Source: Hibiscus mutabilis
Lineage: Eukaryota; Streptophyta; Magnoliopsida; Malvales; Malvaceae
DNA: 64,000 nt
Reading direction: 5' to 3'
Assembly (NCBI GenBank): GCA_019671005.1
Contig: CM033725.1
Coordinates: 58,253,316 to 58,317,315, forward strand
The position numbers and the translations under genes are program-made. The notes beneath the pieces were generated by a model. The model searched no databases. It worked only from the letters and a program-made list of their open reading frames with translations, and was not told the origin of the DNA. The first letter of the stretch is position 1, and each line of letters opens with the position of its first letter. This document shows, piece after piece, positions 47,201 to 59,263 of the stretch.

Positions 47201-50200
47201 ACTGTTTTGAAAGAAAATGACTTGGGAATTTGAATAGTACCAGATTTGGTAAAGCAATGTCATCGTAATACTCGTATGCCGTCTTCATAAGATCAGTGAC
47301 CGACTGTTACAGAAAGCAAGCTTAAAAGTGTGAGCTCACAGTATAAAAGGATAACTTTAATACCACAAGAACAGTAGTAGTTGTGAAGAAAATAATAAGT
47401 ATATGGTTAGCTTGATGCTTGGCCATGTAAAATAACTCGAATACATAGCACAATAACCTTTAAGTGAAGTCCGGTTCCACTTTCTTCAAGACGTGAAAAG
47501 GCTTCTCCGGAAATCAGGTTCTTCAATCCCATCTCATCGTTGGATTCACCAGCGCCTTGATGTCCTTGATTAGAATTCACATTCATACTGCATGACTCAG
47601 AATCATTTTCTTCCTTGTCAACTTTGCTATTGATGTTACCTGGTATTTTATCCCTTTTCTTTAAACATTTAAATTGCTTTCCAAGACCTTTGACAGCCCG
47701 CTCAACCTCACGATCGTGACCAGGTCCATTTGAAGTTGTATCTGTTGAACTTTCCCGCTTCTGTAGATATTGCACCCAACAAGAACCCAGTTCCAATCTA
47801 ATAGACCTTTCAGGAGCAACCAGGTTCTCCTCTAATTTGGTCAAGCTCTCTTTAACTACTTGCCGAACAAGACATCTAGAAGCTTCAGAATCGTTCATGT
47901 TGGATTGATGCGACTGTCCTCCACATGATTCTTTAGCGCCGGACTTGTGAAGTAGAACCCTTAGGCTGAAATAAATTCAACACCCGATCATTACAGAGTG
48001 AATGATATATCGGTTTCAGGTAAAACATAACAAGTAATTGAAAATTAGCAAATGCATGCATGTGTGTGCTATATGCATGGAAGAGAAATGAGAGCAACAC
48101 CTAATGATCCAGACCTGTTAATATTAAGAGCATTGGCTCCTCCATCCGGCTGATCGTCAATTTCTATATCCCGAGCACCATGCATTTCCTTCTTCACATC
48201 TCCGACAACTTTCACAACTGCAATGTATCCACAATGTCTAACAATGACAGTACTCAATGAGGAAGTATCCTGCAAGATGGTTACTGTTTTGCTTAGTGAA
48301 AACAACAATTTAAATTCAAACATGGCTTTTTGAGTGAAACTTCTACCCTTATGCATACTCTTCGAATATCATCCAGATAGCCGTATATATATATACATGC
48401 CTAAGTAGAGTAGAGAAGGAGATTTCGACTTACATGAAAAACTACACTCTCATCTGCAGTTATCCCATCAAGTACGTTCCTTTGAGCAGTTTCATTAGCA
48501 GTCATGTCAGATGAATAATGGCCAGAAACCTTTACGTAAGGCTTGAGATTCACATCTGTCGATTCTTGTTTTACCATAATTAACAAGTCACCTATGCGGT
48601 CCTCATGAAGGACCGAGTCAGGGTGGCTATTTACATTACCGTTGGCAACTAACCTGGAGTTCATAACATGTTGTATTGCAGCAACGGCTTTTAAAATCGA
48701 GACATCAAGAAATCGGCTATGGAGCAAAAAAGCCTTGCGATCTCGGACTGTCCTCTCCTCTTCAGTTTTGCAAGGAAGACTAGCCAATATTGCAAAATCT
48801 GTAGCCCACGGCCAAAGATCATACTCACCATTTCTTCCTTGGCCTCCACCATTACCACCCCATTGTTCATCTTCCAACAGGAAAGAGAGGAAACTTGACG
48901 GAGACTCAGCAACAGGGGGAGGGACAAGCCATGTATTTGCACGAAATCCATACGGAAGATTACCGAACTGGAAAGAAAAAAAAAAGTGTTTGCAAATTTG
49001 CTTTTAGTAATGTCATGGTTGGCAAGGTAAAACAACCTTATAATGCAAAAAAAGAAAAGGTCACCTTATTGCGTTCAACAAAAGCCTGCATAAGGGAATC
49101 ATATGCCTGCAGCAAGCACAAGAGAGACACAATCAAAAATTGACCCGAATAAGTGTACATGATAACTACAACAAAAAGAACGCCATGCCACGCTAGACCG
49201 GGGCGGTCAGACTTCAGATTTACAGAGCAAGAAACGTTAAGACCGAAGTGGTAACCACTTCTCTTGGTACTTTTGACATGTTCATGGAAGCTTATTAAGT
49301 AAAGATTAACAGTACTCACATTGGCAAAGGCTTGGCTTAGATTTTGCAAAAGATCTAACAAAGAGTGACTCTGTAAAAAATGCTTTCCCACAGTATAAAA
49401 CCCTTTTACTGAGGCAACCACCTGTATTATCTTCCCATTGCAGATTTTTACCTGCACATACATTATATGTAAAAACATAAAATTAGCAAAACCAACAGCG
49501 CAGGGAAACGAAAAGCCGATTAATATAAGACAAAAACTAGTAAACTACAATGTTAAGTATCATCAACGATTTAAGAGGTCAAAATAACAACATAGAGACA
49601 ATGAGTTTCTATTAACAGAAGACAAAGAAAAGAGAACATTTTCACCATTAGAGTGCAATGGCACCACATGACAATGATCATGACAAGTTGACACCATGAA
49701 GTAAAGCCTCGAACATTGTTCGAGAGAAGATCACATCAATGATTTATGCTCGAAATCGAGGGTTAACTGATTTTAGTAGGACTTGGGAGGGTTTAGTAAC
49801 ATGTAAAGTGAGATTATACCTTCATTACAAAATAGTCACCTTCATGCCTCTCTTCTGCATCCTTGGGCTCACATCTCCTCACATCTGCAAAATCCATACT
49901 TAGTTTATAACAATTGCAACTAATAACGAAAAAGACATCGTTTTAGTCCCGGTTGATCTGAATTCGATCAACCCGTGTTATCAATTTGGATATACTAATA
50001 AGGGTATTAAAATAAAGAGAAGACTACCTATTTGGTCCCACCTATTATCGTATTTTTGTTTTGGTCAAACTTTTTTTTTGACAAAATCTATTAACTTTAC
50101 GTTTTGTTTCTATTTTTTTTTGGCACAACTGACCTGACTTTTTTTTATTCTCTCTTCCTCATAAAAATGTCACTCAGATTTTTAAGAGCATGTACTAAAA

Positions 50201-53181
50201 TAAAAATAAAACATTAAGTAATATTTTGCAATAATAAAAGTTGCGTGACCAAAACAGAAACACATGTACCAAATACCAAATTATGTAAAATTGAATAACG
50301 GAGATCAAATCCTTAATTCCAGAATAATAGAGGGACTAAATATAAAATTAGACCCATATTTCTATCTCGGGGTGAAATGTGGCACTTACGGAGAATAGGA
50401 GGGGAGAGGTGAGAGAATGAAAAGAAATCGTAAAATTCCGATAATTTGGGGGTTCGGTGAATGGCAGCCATTTCCATGCTCTCGGTAACCGTCGCCGGTG
50501 TTGACCCTTCTCCTCCACCAGACGGCGCCGGAGCAGCGTTGACCTTTCTGGATTTTGAATCAGACGGCACTGATGATGATGATTGTGATCGGACTCGATT
50601 GGGCTTCGAGAATCTGGTGGTGCAGGCTACGATGTCTAGGAGTCTCCGCACGTGAGCCACCGCCTGAGCTTCGGCGGCGTAGTCCTCTGCATCAAAGTGG
50701 CAGGAATGTAATTTTCCAACAACTTTATGGGCAATATGATAAAAATATTAAGTTTGATGTTTTCTCGTGTAAAACGTGTCGTTTTCGTCATTAGAGGTAA
50801 ATAAATAAATAATTAACTTGGACCATATAATTATAGAAACGAAGACAATGTCCACTAAATCTAATTTACTTTTCTAATATATTACACGTTCCAAGTCGAA
50901 TCAAGTCAAAATTTTAAATATTTTACATTTATAATTTTTAGACTCAAAACCTTATTTAAAAGATCAAAAATCTTAGTATTTAACTCACGAGATATGATTT
51001 TAAAGAATAATAAAAGTATTTTTCTCAAGATTTTGGGGTGTTTGATAGCTACATAAATCCAGATTAAATATGAAGTTAAAGTCAATTAGAACTCTTAAAC
51101 AATAATGAAATTTTACTAAAATTTAAGGTGATTACACGTTATTATATATTCATAATTTTTCGTAATCCTTCGACAATTCACACACTTTATAAATAAAATT
51201 GTTCGAATTCGATTTTTTTAAAATGAATAACATTCTCTTTTTACCGAATAAAAAATTATTAAATTTTTTTTAACTTCAAATCTTATTTAAAGAGCATCGA
51301 ATTTCATATCAGTCGATAAAATAAAAATATTTAAAATAAGGGTATCTTATAAAGGTGGTTGTAATGTAAGAAAAACGACAAGATACAAATTTATGTCTGA
51401 AATTTTGTCGGTCCACGTGATCCTTGATGCCTTAGCAATTTGCATGTCCCCTCATTTAGAGATTTGATATCAATTTGTTTAATATAGAGAGGTCTTTTTC
51501 TAAAAAAATCGTTTTCTTCACGTTTTATATTAAAAAATATTTTCATAATATTATACATGTTTTGAAATTTTAGTATACATTAAATATATATTCGAATCGG
51601 ACCACGTGTCATCGTCTATTTTACTAATAGTATATAAAATTATATATATTATAGGTGTATACTAATTTATCTAATATTTAAATTTATAGATACTTAAATT
51701 ATTATTAGACCAAATTACTAATAAACTAAAATTAATAAGTCATTACATTTCTTAATTTAAATATTTATTTTTTACAAAGACCTAATTACTAATAAACTAA
51801 AATTTATCAAATATTTAAGATTTATAACAAGTCTTCAGCCCATTTAAGCTCGTTTTTATTTCGTTCCATTATTATCCCTACTCTAACTCGAACCATTTTT
51901 ATTCTTTAATTGTTATATTTATATTGTATGAGTATATGTATAATATTTTATATTTGTAACATATTTAATATTATTAAATTATTGTCCGTATTATGTAGTA
52001 TGCTATAGGTATTTTTCCTTATTAAATTTAGTGGTTTTTTAATAAATCCTCCAGCTGAAACTAATTCTATTAATTTGTTTAATTAGTTATTTAAAAAATC
52101 AATAACCAGTTGATTAATTATCGAAATAATTAAAATTTTTGTGAATAGAATATAATTTTTGAACATTTTCAACCTAAGAAAAGAGAAAGAGAATTTTCTT
52201 CTTATTAGGTCTTGGACCCACAACTTAAAAGATGAAGAAAATGTTATCCGAGAATTTTAATCACCTGCTCTAAAAATTGTTGAAAATAAAATTCAATATT
52301 TGAAAACTACTAAACTAAATCAAACTTATAACATATGGTCGGCTCCATCGGTCAGATGAGACGTAGAAAAAAAATAAAACAAGTAGTATATAATTGATAA
52401 TTTGACTAATAAAAATTAAAAAATAACAAGAAATTAACTTAACCTACCTTCAACCATTTTGAGCAAACATGGTTTCAAAGTAGCCACTTCTACTTTCTCA
52501 TGCAATCCCTTCCCTTTGATCTAACAATTTTTTAATAAAAAATTACAAAATTATTAGAAAAAAATAATCGTTAATGTTACGTATATAATCTCAGCCGTCC
52601 ATTTTTTCTCGTCCAACAATCCAAAAAAGTGTAAAACCCATATGTAAGTGGATTCTGATCCAAATATACGAAGAAAATGAGAAGGAAGAAGAATACCTCA
52701 TGAGTTAAAGAATAGTTTGTGAGATGGCAAGTCTCAACATGAGAAGCCAACATCCTTCTTACATCAACTATTTTATCAGTTGAAACGCCCTTCAACAAAA
52801 AATAAAATGTTAAAATTTTTAACGATTAATTTAGCTATTAATTAGTAATTAGTATTTATTTCAAACTCAATTCATGAAATTAATGTTAAAATTTCTTTCA
52901 ATTTAATCCAATCAATGAAGATGGTAATGCAAAGCACCTTGAGTACAACTTGTGATTCACAGGGAGTAATGACAGTGATGTCAAGAACACTGGGAACAAC
53001 TGCAAAAAAAAAAAAACAAAGCGGCAAGGACTTCGGTGTAAGTTTTTCGATTTCAATGACCAAAATGAAAATGTTTTAAAAGTTCAGTGACTATTACGGA
53101 AATACCTTTCTCCTCTTTCTTCTTGTGCTTCTTCTCTGGTTTTGCTTTATTTGATTTGCCTTTGCCTGGCTTTGGGGCCAT
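44241..53181 (-). CDS. CLU-domain / REDUCED CHLOROPLAST COVERAGE (REC) family gene, apparently damaged
   Basis: Exons on the minus strand: 53181-53106, 52999-52938, 52789-52697, 52520-52448, 50686-50390, 49884-49820, 49451-49320, 49106-49065, 48967-48434, 48269-48115, 47965-47458, 47303-47241, 47152-47051, 46941-46633, 46558-about 46463 (lesion), 46462-46347, 46169-45986, 45888-45757, 45578-45506, 45439-44241. The protein starts MAPKPGKGKSNKAKPEKKHK, has the CLU-N region (LDITVITPCESQVVLKG), the CLU domain (LPYGFRANTWLVPP from about residue 283), tetratricopeptide repeats (ALDINERELGLDHPDT, LSHPNTAATYINVA) and a Ser/Lys-rich tail with SKSLSYKEAAVAPPGTVLKP. REC proteins are cytosolic/nuclear and set the share of the cell filled by chloroplasts. 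The first 14 exons are intact. Exon 15 runs into TAA at 46468-46466 where about 70-80 family residues are missing, and a later exon is eroded. Skipping exon 15 would stay in frame, so a shortened protein is possible. Confidence 0.85.
45440..45505 (-). other. Eroded exon between exons 19 and 20 of the REC-family gene
   Basis: The 66 bases between the donor after GCATGCCAAG and the acceptor TTTTAAG contain, in broken frames, GGTACTAGATG and AAAGGTCATCTTAG. These resemble the family block GT-K/R-PDAS...SKGHLS that normally follows QEAA. The next exon (EANSKGRSGNAVGRKSG) corresponds to a region well downstream in related proteins. I infer that one exon decayed and adjoining DNA was deleted. Splicing across the 66 bases as an intron keeps the frame. 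Confidence 0.55.
46463..46558 (-). other. Deletion lesion in exon 15 of the REC-family gene
   Basis: After the acceptor at 46559 the frame reads IGLELVPRDYD, then FGSCDIISM, then four codons and TAA (46468-46466). Directly after comes CAG and the next recognisable exon (KALDINEREL). In the REC family as I know it, a further stretch with at least one tetratricopeptide unit lies between these points. The bases TTTTCTAACAG before AAAG look like an intron 3' end, so the simplest history is a deletion that fused the middle of exon 15 to the end of its intron. The 19 bases left between a GT and that AG are too few to be spliced. Confidence 0.75.
50750..52447. other. Intron 4 of the REC-family gene, AT-rich with a SINE-like insert
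   Basis: About 1.76 kb of intron between exons at 52448 and 50686. At 52165-52275 it holds an inverted relative of the SINE-like repeat at 9575 (TTATTAGGTCTTGGACCC, ACCTGCTCTAAAAATTG), and near 51155-51245 a tRNA-like repeat shared with 32825. No exon is hidden here as far as I can see. Confidence 0.55.
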
Positions 53182-53242
53182 TTGCAGGAACACTCAGAAT
53201 CTTTTGGGAAATCCAAAGCAAATGTGGTTTTCTTTACTGATT

Positions 53243-53335
53243 TTCCAGGAAAATATTGACTGGAAACATACAAGAAAAGTAAGAGATTTTCTGGGAAAAT
53301 AATGACTGAAAACATACAAGAAAAAGTAAGAGAGA
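53243..53335. repeat. Tandem duplication of about 45 bp upstream of the REC-family start codon
   Basis: GGAAAATATTGACTGGAAAC...AAGTAAGAGA is followed at once by GGGAAAATAATGACTGAAAAC...AAAGTAAGAGA. The two units differ at a few bases and lie in the presumed 5' UTR or promoter. Confidence 0.8.
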
Positions 53336-53410
53336 AAATTCTTGAAGGGGAAAGTTTTTAGACTGAGCGAGTTCAGGAATGATGAAATTTTCTGAACATG
53401 TTAGGGAGAG

Positions 53411-53422
53411 ATTATATATAAG
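53411..53422 (-). promoter_or_regulatory. Possible TATA box of the REC-family gene
   Basis: On the minus strand the sequence is TTATATATAATC, about 235 bp before the start codon at 53181. No other strong TATA word lies closer. Confidence 0.4.
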
Positions 53423-54564
53423 GTTTTTTTTTTTTAAGTTTTGTTGGTCAATAATCTTGATTGGACTTATTTGACTTTTAATGGTTCTCGGGTCAGATTG
53501 AAACTCGTATACGAAACCGAGTTAAAAAGTTTAATTTTAAGAGTTAGGATTGTAGTTTAGGGTTTAAATGTTATGAGTTTAGAGTTTAAAATTTAAAGTT
53601 AATGTTTAAAATTTATAGTTCAAGGTGTTAGAGTTAAGAATTTAATATTTATATTTTATAAGGTAAAAATACATGTCTGTTTAAAATAAATTTTATCCAA
53701 ACCGTGTATCAAAATTTTACCCTTTATTAAAATCGAAATATTAGTACCATACTTCAACTTGCTAGGATTCCATTCATCGTGTTTTACGAAAAGTAAAGAG
53801 TCGTCTATACGTTAGAAAACACATGAACTTGAACTGTTCGACTTTGTTGTAATTTATTGTATATAAATTGTTGAAGTGTTGATTCTTGACTGATTATGTT
53901 CATTAAATTGCTCACTCGTTGGTTTCGAGGTTTACAATTTAATATAAAGGTTTAAAAATGTTACTCAATTAGATTAAAACTCTGTTTTTTTGTTGTTTTT
54001 ATAACTTAAATAGGTGTTGAGCCTCAAATTTTCTCGTCAAACAAAAAAAAATTAGCTCCCAACAAATATTTGTCCAACAAATTTTTACCTCAAAAGACCG
54101 TATGTCTACAATTGAAAATTTTAACTTCTTACAATGAACGTCCAGTCTCGACGGGTGTTATCCCATAACAACAAAAAACAAAGCCTAATTAGATGGGACG
54201 AGATTAATCTATACAAATTAAAATAAAAAAGACTAACTTTTTCAGTTTTAATAAAATAAAATCCGTAATTAAAGCTTTAAAACGATGAAATATCAAAACA
54301 AATTGATATTAATTTTTTGTAATTAAATTTAAATGCTAATATATTTTATTATTTAATTTGAATTTAAATAGAATAAAATTAAATTCGAATTTAAAAACTC
54401 TTATCCAAAACCTAACTCATCGTATGAATCAAACCTCTATTTTTATTAATATTTCTTTGAATTAAAATCTGTTAATTTTATTGAACGAAGATATATCTGA
54501 ATTATATTGAAAGTTCACAACTTAGTAAACAAAAACACCTAATCCAAATATATTCTTACTAAAC

Positions 54565-54885
54565 AAAACTGTTGTATCGAGATCGTAAGAGGACCATAAA
54601 AAGAAAAGATAAAAATCTCAGAAAAAAATGGATACAAGCATTACCAAAGATCGACGATGAAAGATAAAACCATCAATAAATAACATAAAAATGCATATTA
54701 CAATGAGACACGTTGACAACAAGGTTATTACCACAACTCAATTACGAACAAAGAATGGTGAATGTGATCGCGTATCCAAATTCAGTTCGAAGGTCCGAGA
54801 CAGAGAGATCAATAAGATAACAACAAGAGCGTCATCTTGATCAGTCGTGGTGACGTTAGGTCCAACCCTGATAAAAAATCAAATA
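54565..54885 (+). repeat. Dispersed repeat, copy 2 (partner at 21465-21760)
   Basis: Same orientation and word order as copy 1: GATCGACGATGAAAGATAAA, ACACGTTGACAACA, GGTTATTACCACAA, CAGTTCGAAGGTCCGAGACA, GAGCGTCATCTTGATCAG. Copy 2 is the better preserved in its right half. Confidence 0.7.
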
Positions 54886-56234
54886 AAAAAACGGCCAAAC
54901 GACTGATAAAAAAAACGTATCAAAAGATAAAAAAAAGTACTAAAAGATAGAGTAAATCATGCTACAAGAATAAAATTATTTATTTGAAACTAAAAAACAA
55001 AAAAATAAATAATAAGTTCTTACAGTCAACAACCAGCATTAAAACTGATGTCGCCGTCGATAAATTAAAGAGTAATAAAGAACAAAAACAACACTGCGCG
55101 GCTAGGATTTTTGAAAAACCTGAGAAAAAGTAGACAAAAAACTGTCACTCCCTCTATTTTTTATTAATATTTTAATTTTGATATTGGTCCACGTATTTTA
55201 TTAATTTTAAGACCCCATTGGCATTAAGAATTGGTAGGTAAGATATATTAAATTTTGGATACTATAGAATCTTAAGACATAAAATATTATAAAAATAATA
55301 AATAAAAACTAACAACGAGTTGCTTAGCGAGTCGAGTCCTTAGATTTTTTAAATTAGGTCAGAGTTTTAAATTCTGATGTTGTAAATAAAATAAATTAAA
55401 TTAAAAAAATCATCTATAACAAGTCATTACAGTATTCGATTTAAACTAATAAATTAAATACTAGTGATTATAAAAAATAATAAATAGGAATGTGAAACTA
55501 ATACAATAATTGGTGAGTAATTGACGGTCGTAAGAGTGCCACGTGGGCGGTTGTTGTTGTGTTTACATTTTTTCTGTTTCATCAGATGCTACCTTTGGTT
55601 TTGTGCATTCCACTTGAGTTTCGACAGTTGGAGGAAGATGCCAGATTTACCCTGCAATTATTGAAAAGTACATAAATAACTTAGACCAAAGTTGAGAACG
55701 AATCGAGTTTGAACGAATATATTTTTGTTTCGATTCGTATCTTAAAATCTTGTTTATATTTATTTGTTTAACTTGACGAATAAATCATCAAACACTTTTT
55801 ATTTACGGTCTTATGAAAGATTTAGTTACACTAATGTAAAATTAAATTATTTTTAATTTAAAATTAAGAGAAAATATTTATGTGCTTTTTGCAAACATAG
55901 TTTTAAGGTTATCATGCGTTTTATTTAGGGTTTAAGTTTTAAACACTAAGGTTTACGGTTTGAAGTTATAACATCTAAATAGGACACAATATAACCTTAT
56001 GAAATAATTACTCTAAAATTAAACAACACTTGCAATATTTTCATCTTATTAAATTAAACTTTATTAATATAATTTTAATTGTTATGTAGGTACAATTTTG
56101 AAATCATCAAATATCTCCACAAAAACTTTACTAATATCGGAACTGAAGGATGGTCCTAATAAAAAAGTGAACGTTGATTATGTTATGTGATTCGAATTTG
56201 AGCGGCTATACTTGTAAGGTGTGTTTTTTATTGT

Positions 56235-56365
56235 TGAATAATTCCTACCGAAGAGAGGGGAAGGAGAAATTTGCTTCTAATGGGTCTAGGACTCATAACT
56301 TAAAGGGGGAGAAAGGTGTCGACTAAGAGCTTTTTAACCATTTGCTCTAAAAGTGATTGACATAA
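56235..56365 (-). repeat. SINE-like repeat, copy 3
   Basis: Reverse-strand relative of 9575-9700: AGAGGGGAAGGAGAAATTTG, CTAGGACTCATAACTT and CCATTTGCTCTAAAAGTG match the reverse complement of copy 1 in order. Confidence 0.5.
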
Positions 56366-57519
56366 GGTGTGTATTTTCAAATGACTAACATTAAATTTTT
56401 TTTTTACTTTAAACAAATATTTAGACATTTTTAATTTTATTAGAAAAATTGATCTAAATAATTGATGTGAACGAAGATGGTTAGATTTTTAAAATATTAA
56501 TGGCACGAAAATGAAATTATAAAAGTAAGTAAAATATATTTAATTTTCCAATAATATTGGATTCAAAAATTATTTTTCCGATTAAATAAAAAGTTTTTTA
56601 CATTCTAAAGGAAAATGTCAAGATTCAAACTTATACAAGATGAGCAAAAGGATTATTCTCGAACGATTTATAGAATTTTTTAAAATAAATAAATAATAAT
56701 AATAAACATTAATATAATGATTTTTTATATTTTAAATATTTGAATAAATATCTCAAAGTTGCTATTTAAAATCAAATTATTGGTTTTCCTAAAGATCATG
56801 GCAGTCATGACCTTGTGTAATCAAGTGATTGGATTCCATTTTGTCACCATTTTAATTCGTAATTAGTGCTTCATTTAATCGTTTTAACTATGTAATTAAT
56901 TTTTTTATTTCGATATTTTCAATGTTTTATTATTTTTGAACGATAGAGAATATTAACTAAAATATATTCTTAAATCCAAATGACAAAGGTAACCTTAACT
57001 TTTATTTTTCACATTTATTTCTTGACAAAATAGGAAAATCATAATTTTTCAAAAATATATATTTTGGTAGATAAATATATCCGATAATATCCAATAACTG
57101 TAAGTTAGGTGTAACGTCTTATATAAAAACGTGTATTCCATTTAAGAAAACCTTCAAAATTAATCCAACAAGTGTCCTATTAGAAAAACGGATGATGTTC
57201 ATCATAGGAGACACGAGTTCAAATCGCTCTATCTACATGGTGTATGCGCATTGTCAAATGGTTAAGAATATGTATGAACAGATACTAACTTGTAATCACC
57301 TTTAAACTATTCAAATAAAAAAGAAAACTTTCAAAAGTTCTACTCCTCCTATTTGTTCTGCGTCGGTTACAAAATTTTTTTCTAACTTTTTCTTTTTCAT
57401 GATATTTTTTCATTAGTGACGGTCTTTAGCCGCTTTGCTGGTTTTGTATGTAAATAAAATTCATCTTTGCTGATGAATATTTTATTCTCAAGCTTTTTTT
57501 TTGCTTTGCCAAATTCTTA

Positions 57520-58227
57520 TGTCACGAGCCTAGGGCTCAACCCTAGCGGATTCGTGCGGCCTTAGACGCCTTTGACGCTAATCGGTCGATTCTTGCACCT
57601 AAGTCAGCCTTCAACCAGCCTTGCGAGCACTCCTTCTCGACAACGGCTCGGACAAGCCCTCTAGACTTCGATGGATGTGGAAGTGCTTTAAGCACTATGG
57701 TGGCTACTCTTGGCCACTCGAGAGGCAACTAGAACAAAGATCTTGAGAAACAATAACAATTGAAAGGAACAAGGGAGAAATAGAGTAAATGCCTCAGAGT
57801 CTTATTACTCTTCTCAAATGAGAGAATGAATGGAATGAGATGGATGATACAAATGAGGGTGGGAGGCTCTCTATTTATAGTTGAGCTCCCACTCAATCAA
57901 TGGTCCGGATCGATTTACATGGATGGCCAGGATTAGCCCAAATCCTTACAAGAATCTATAATCTAGGAAAGAATATCAAATCCTACCTAATTACATCAAT
58001 TAGTAGGTTTTTTTTCCTCAGATAGCTGATTACACCCGATATGGCAAGATTCCTCCTTTGACTTCTTGTCTCCTGCCATTTCTGAAAAGCTAGTATGATC
58101 GGGCTCTCTAGCATTCTCTAAGTGTTGGGCCAAGTCTGGTCGTCTTGGCAAGCCCGATGATCCGCTTTGAACCTCTTGGGCGGATCCTTGCGCAACTGTC
58201 TCGGACCAAAATATTTGGGCCGTGACA
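57520..58227 (-). repeat. 3' LTR (left copy)
   Basis: Starts TGTCACGAGCCTAGGGC and ends GGGCCGTGACA on the plus strand. CTATAAATAGAG on the minus strand near 57869-57880 is a standard plant TATA box. It carries about 10 bases (around 57562) absent from the right copy. Confidence 0.9.
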
Positions 58228-58245
58228 TTCTCCCCCACTGAACTT
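58228..58245 (-). promoter_or_regulatory. Polypurine tract of the LTR element
   Basis: On the minus strand AGTGGGGGAGAA directly precedes the LTR start TGTCACGG, the position used to prime plus-strand DNA synthesis. Confidence 0.7.
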
Positions 58246-58396
58246 GGCAACGCCCTCGTCGCTGCACTAGAATAATCCTGGGTAGGGCCTCATTGGATAC
58301 TGCTACTTGTTGCCTCGGCTTGATGCGGTTCCCCTATATGAACTGCTCACCTCGGCTTTTGCCGCCATGGAATTCCTCGATCTTTTGCACCATTAC

Positions 58397-58678
58397 TCAC
58401 ATCGTCTTAGTGGCTTTCCGACGCCTTGGCTTGCTCATGTCCCTCATAAGGATTGCTCGCTCTAACTCTTCCCGCCAAGTGATGTCGCGTGCTATGACGC
58501 CTCCGGATACATCACCGTTGTAGGAGCTTTCTCCTACAAGTCTTGGTTTGCCTTGGTCCCGCGGCAAAGTTTTGGGTGTCACCACGTTGAACACTGGACG
58601 AACTCTTAAACTCATCAGCCCATCAGTTTGGCTCCTTAGAACTCTGAAAGGTCCATTCCAAGCTTCTCTCCCCCGCAC
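58397..58678 (-). pseudogene. Possible remnant of a gypsy polyprotein C-terminus
   Basis: A 93-codon frame with EAWNGPFRVL, LRVRPVFNVV and ITWREELERAIL. The first two phrases loosely recall the region after the integrase core in gypsy elements (GPF..., HPVFHVS). If so, the element arose by internal deletion of pol. The resemblance is weak. Confidence 0.3.
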
Positions 58679-59263
58679 CGATGGTTAGGTCCAACTCGAC
58701 CTATGCTCATCAAACTCAGCAAATCAAACTAAAAAAAATACTAGAGTTGTGTTTGAGATGTACATTTCTCTCGGTTGCATTTACTCTAAAATGGGTCAGC
58801 CCTTCTATCTCCACGAAGTCTGGCCCCCTTTGCATCGAACCTCCATCATTGAAGTTATTTGCATGCATCGACCCTTTTTGCATAAGGTCCGTTGCCCCTC
58901 GTTGCACTTGTCCCTCTGACTTGAAGTTTGGTGCAATCTTCTTGCATCGACCCTTCTTCCTCGAAGTTCGGTACTTCCTCTTGTGTTGGCACTTCTTCTC
59001 CGAAGTCCTTCGCTCGTTTCCCACCTTGCCCATGGGTGGCGTCTCTACGGTTGCAATGTCCCTCGGCTTGGCCTCCTTCAACGCTTTATTGGTCTCAAAA
59101 GCGATGTTCTTTCCTCGAACATCCTCGGCAAGCTCTCTCGTAGCCTTCTTGGACATGTTCACATTTTTCTGCTTTCGGTCTCCATTGGCCTTGGTAGAAC
59201 TAGACGGCTTCGAACAAAGCTTTGTAGCCTCGCTCCCTTCGGGCTCGTCCCTCGTCTTGGACT

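Larger units (their letters stand above)
53430..57519. other. AT-rich intergenic DNA with scattered repeats
   Basis: No gene could be supported. Contents: telomere-like words near 53540-53640 (TAGTTTAGGGTTTAAATG), the dispersed repeat at 54565-54885, a tRNA-like repeat at 55315-55490, another at 56150-56230, the SINE-like repeat at 56235-56365 (inverted relative of 9575), and a box-B-like word GAGTTCAAATCGC near 57210. Confidence 0.6.
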
